Part shown: positions 21,942 to 22,095 of the stretch, in pieces
Position numbering within the stretch: the first letter of the stretch is position 1
Layout of the letters: the number at the start of each line of letters is the position of its first letter
NCBI GenBank assembly: GCA_046715035.1
Contig: JBKJZR010000172.1
Coordinates: forward strand, 1 to 22,095
Direction of reading: 5' to 3'
DNA: 22,095 nt
DNA from: PALSA-1004 sp046715035
Lineage (GTDB): Bacteria > Pseudomonadota > Gammaproteobacteria > Burkholderiales > SG8-41
Position numbers and translations under genes: made by a program
Notes under the pieces: model-generated
Seen by the model: the letters and a program-made list of their open reading frames with translations, nothing else
Told to the model about the DNA's origin: nothing
Databases searched by the model: none

Positions 21942-22095
21942 TTACAACCCGAGCTCCGAGAGACCTGCATGATCATCGGGCCTGCGGCCCAGCGCCCAGC
22001 GGCACTTGCGCTCGGCGTCCTTGATCGGCAGGTCATTGATGCTCGCTATGCGACGGTGCATCAGACCGATGCCCCGCATTTGAAGGCGCCGTCCA
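21942..22095 (-). CDS. Unrecognised protein, C-terminal fragment (5' end outside window)
   Basis: A minus-strand frame is open from the window edge to a TAA at 21942-21944, giving about 50 residues that end RPDDHAGLSELGL. It contains IASINDLPIKDAERKC, a mixed, charged composition consistent with a soluble protein. I do not recognise the family. It is convergent with the permease gene, 38 bases from its stop. With so little sequence a chance open frame cannot be excluded. Confidence 0.4.
   Translation of the reverse strand, partial: GRRLQMRGIGLMHRRIASINDLPIKDAERKCRWALGRRPDDHAGLSELGL

Noticed and set aside
1..22095. CRISPR arrays, tRNA or rRNA genes, integrases or transposases
   Set aside because: None found; repeats present are short intergenic heptamer or dispersed types without spacers of CRISPR form, and no mobile-element proteins are encoded.

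Overview
This window is GC-rich chromosomal DNA that reads as a betaproteobacterium (Burkholderiales/Rhodocyclales/Nitrosomonadales type). The evidence is the synteny nadD-rsfS-rlmH-maf-rng, the yggS-proC-yggT block divergent from pilT-pilU, a homodimeric-type aceE followed by a single-lipoyl aceF, and a LivF-type ATPase next to acyl-CoA genes. I saw no tRNA, rRNA, CRISPR array, insertion sequence or phage gene. No gene-free stretch exceeds about 220 bases.

Layout. 1-4071 (+): the tail of an ABC-transporter substrate-binding protein, a LivF-like ATPase, a phenylacetate-CoA-ligase-like enzyme, an SDR of the 3-hydroxyacyl-CoA dehydrogenase type and an enoyl-CoA hydratase. Together they look like an uptake, CoA-activation and beta-oxidation operon for an aromatic or branched acid. 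4072-8334 (+): a good extended -10 promoter and structured leader, then aceE and aceF of pyruvate dehydrogenase; lpdA is not adjacent. 8352-12202 (+): nadD, rsfS, rlmH, maf and rng, a housekeeping cluster for NAD synthesis, ribosome maturation, 23S rRNA methylation, nucleotide sanitation and RNA processing. 12283-16261 (-): two tandem, clearly paralogous dynamin-like proteins. The downstream one keeps the GTPase motifs; the upstream one has lost nearly all of them but keeps the stalk. 16478-18726 (-): yggS, proC, yggT. 18820-21055 (+): the twitching-motility ATPases pilT and pilU, ending at a strong intrinsic terminator. 21157-21903 (+): a TauE/SafE-like permease. The right edge holds the 3' end of an unrecognised minus-strand gene.

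Two things stand out. First, the dynamin pair looks like an active GTPase plus pseudo-GTPase system for membrane remodelling, placed directly downstream of yggT. Second, several gaps between co-oriented genes are filled by inverted repeats built from 7-bp units (153-248, about 1090-1157, 6931-7013, 9852-9925). Each locus uses its own heptamer but the same architecture. The arms run from just after, or over, the stop codon of one gene to a few bases before the start codon of the next, where a Shine-Dalgarno would be expected. Many units carry TGA or TAA, and the 7-bp period steps that stop through the reading frames.
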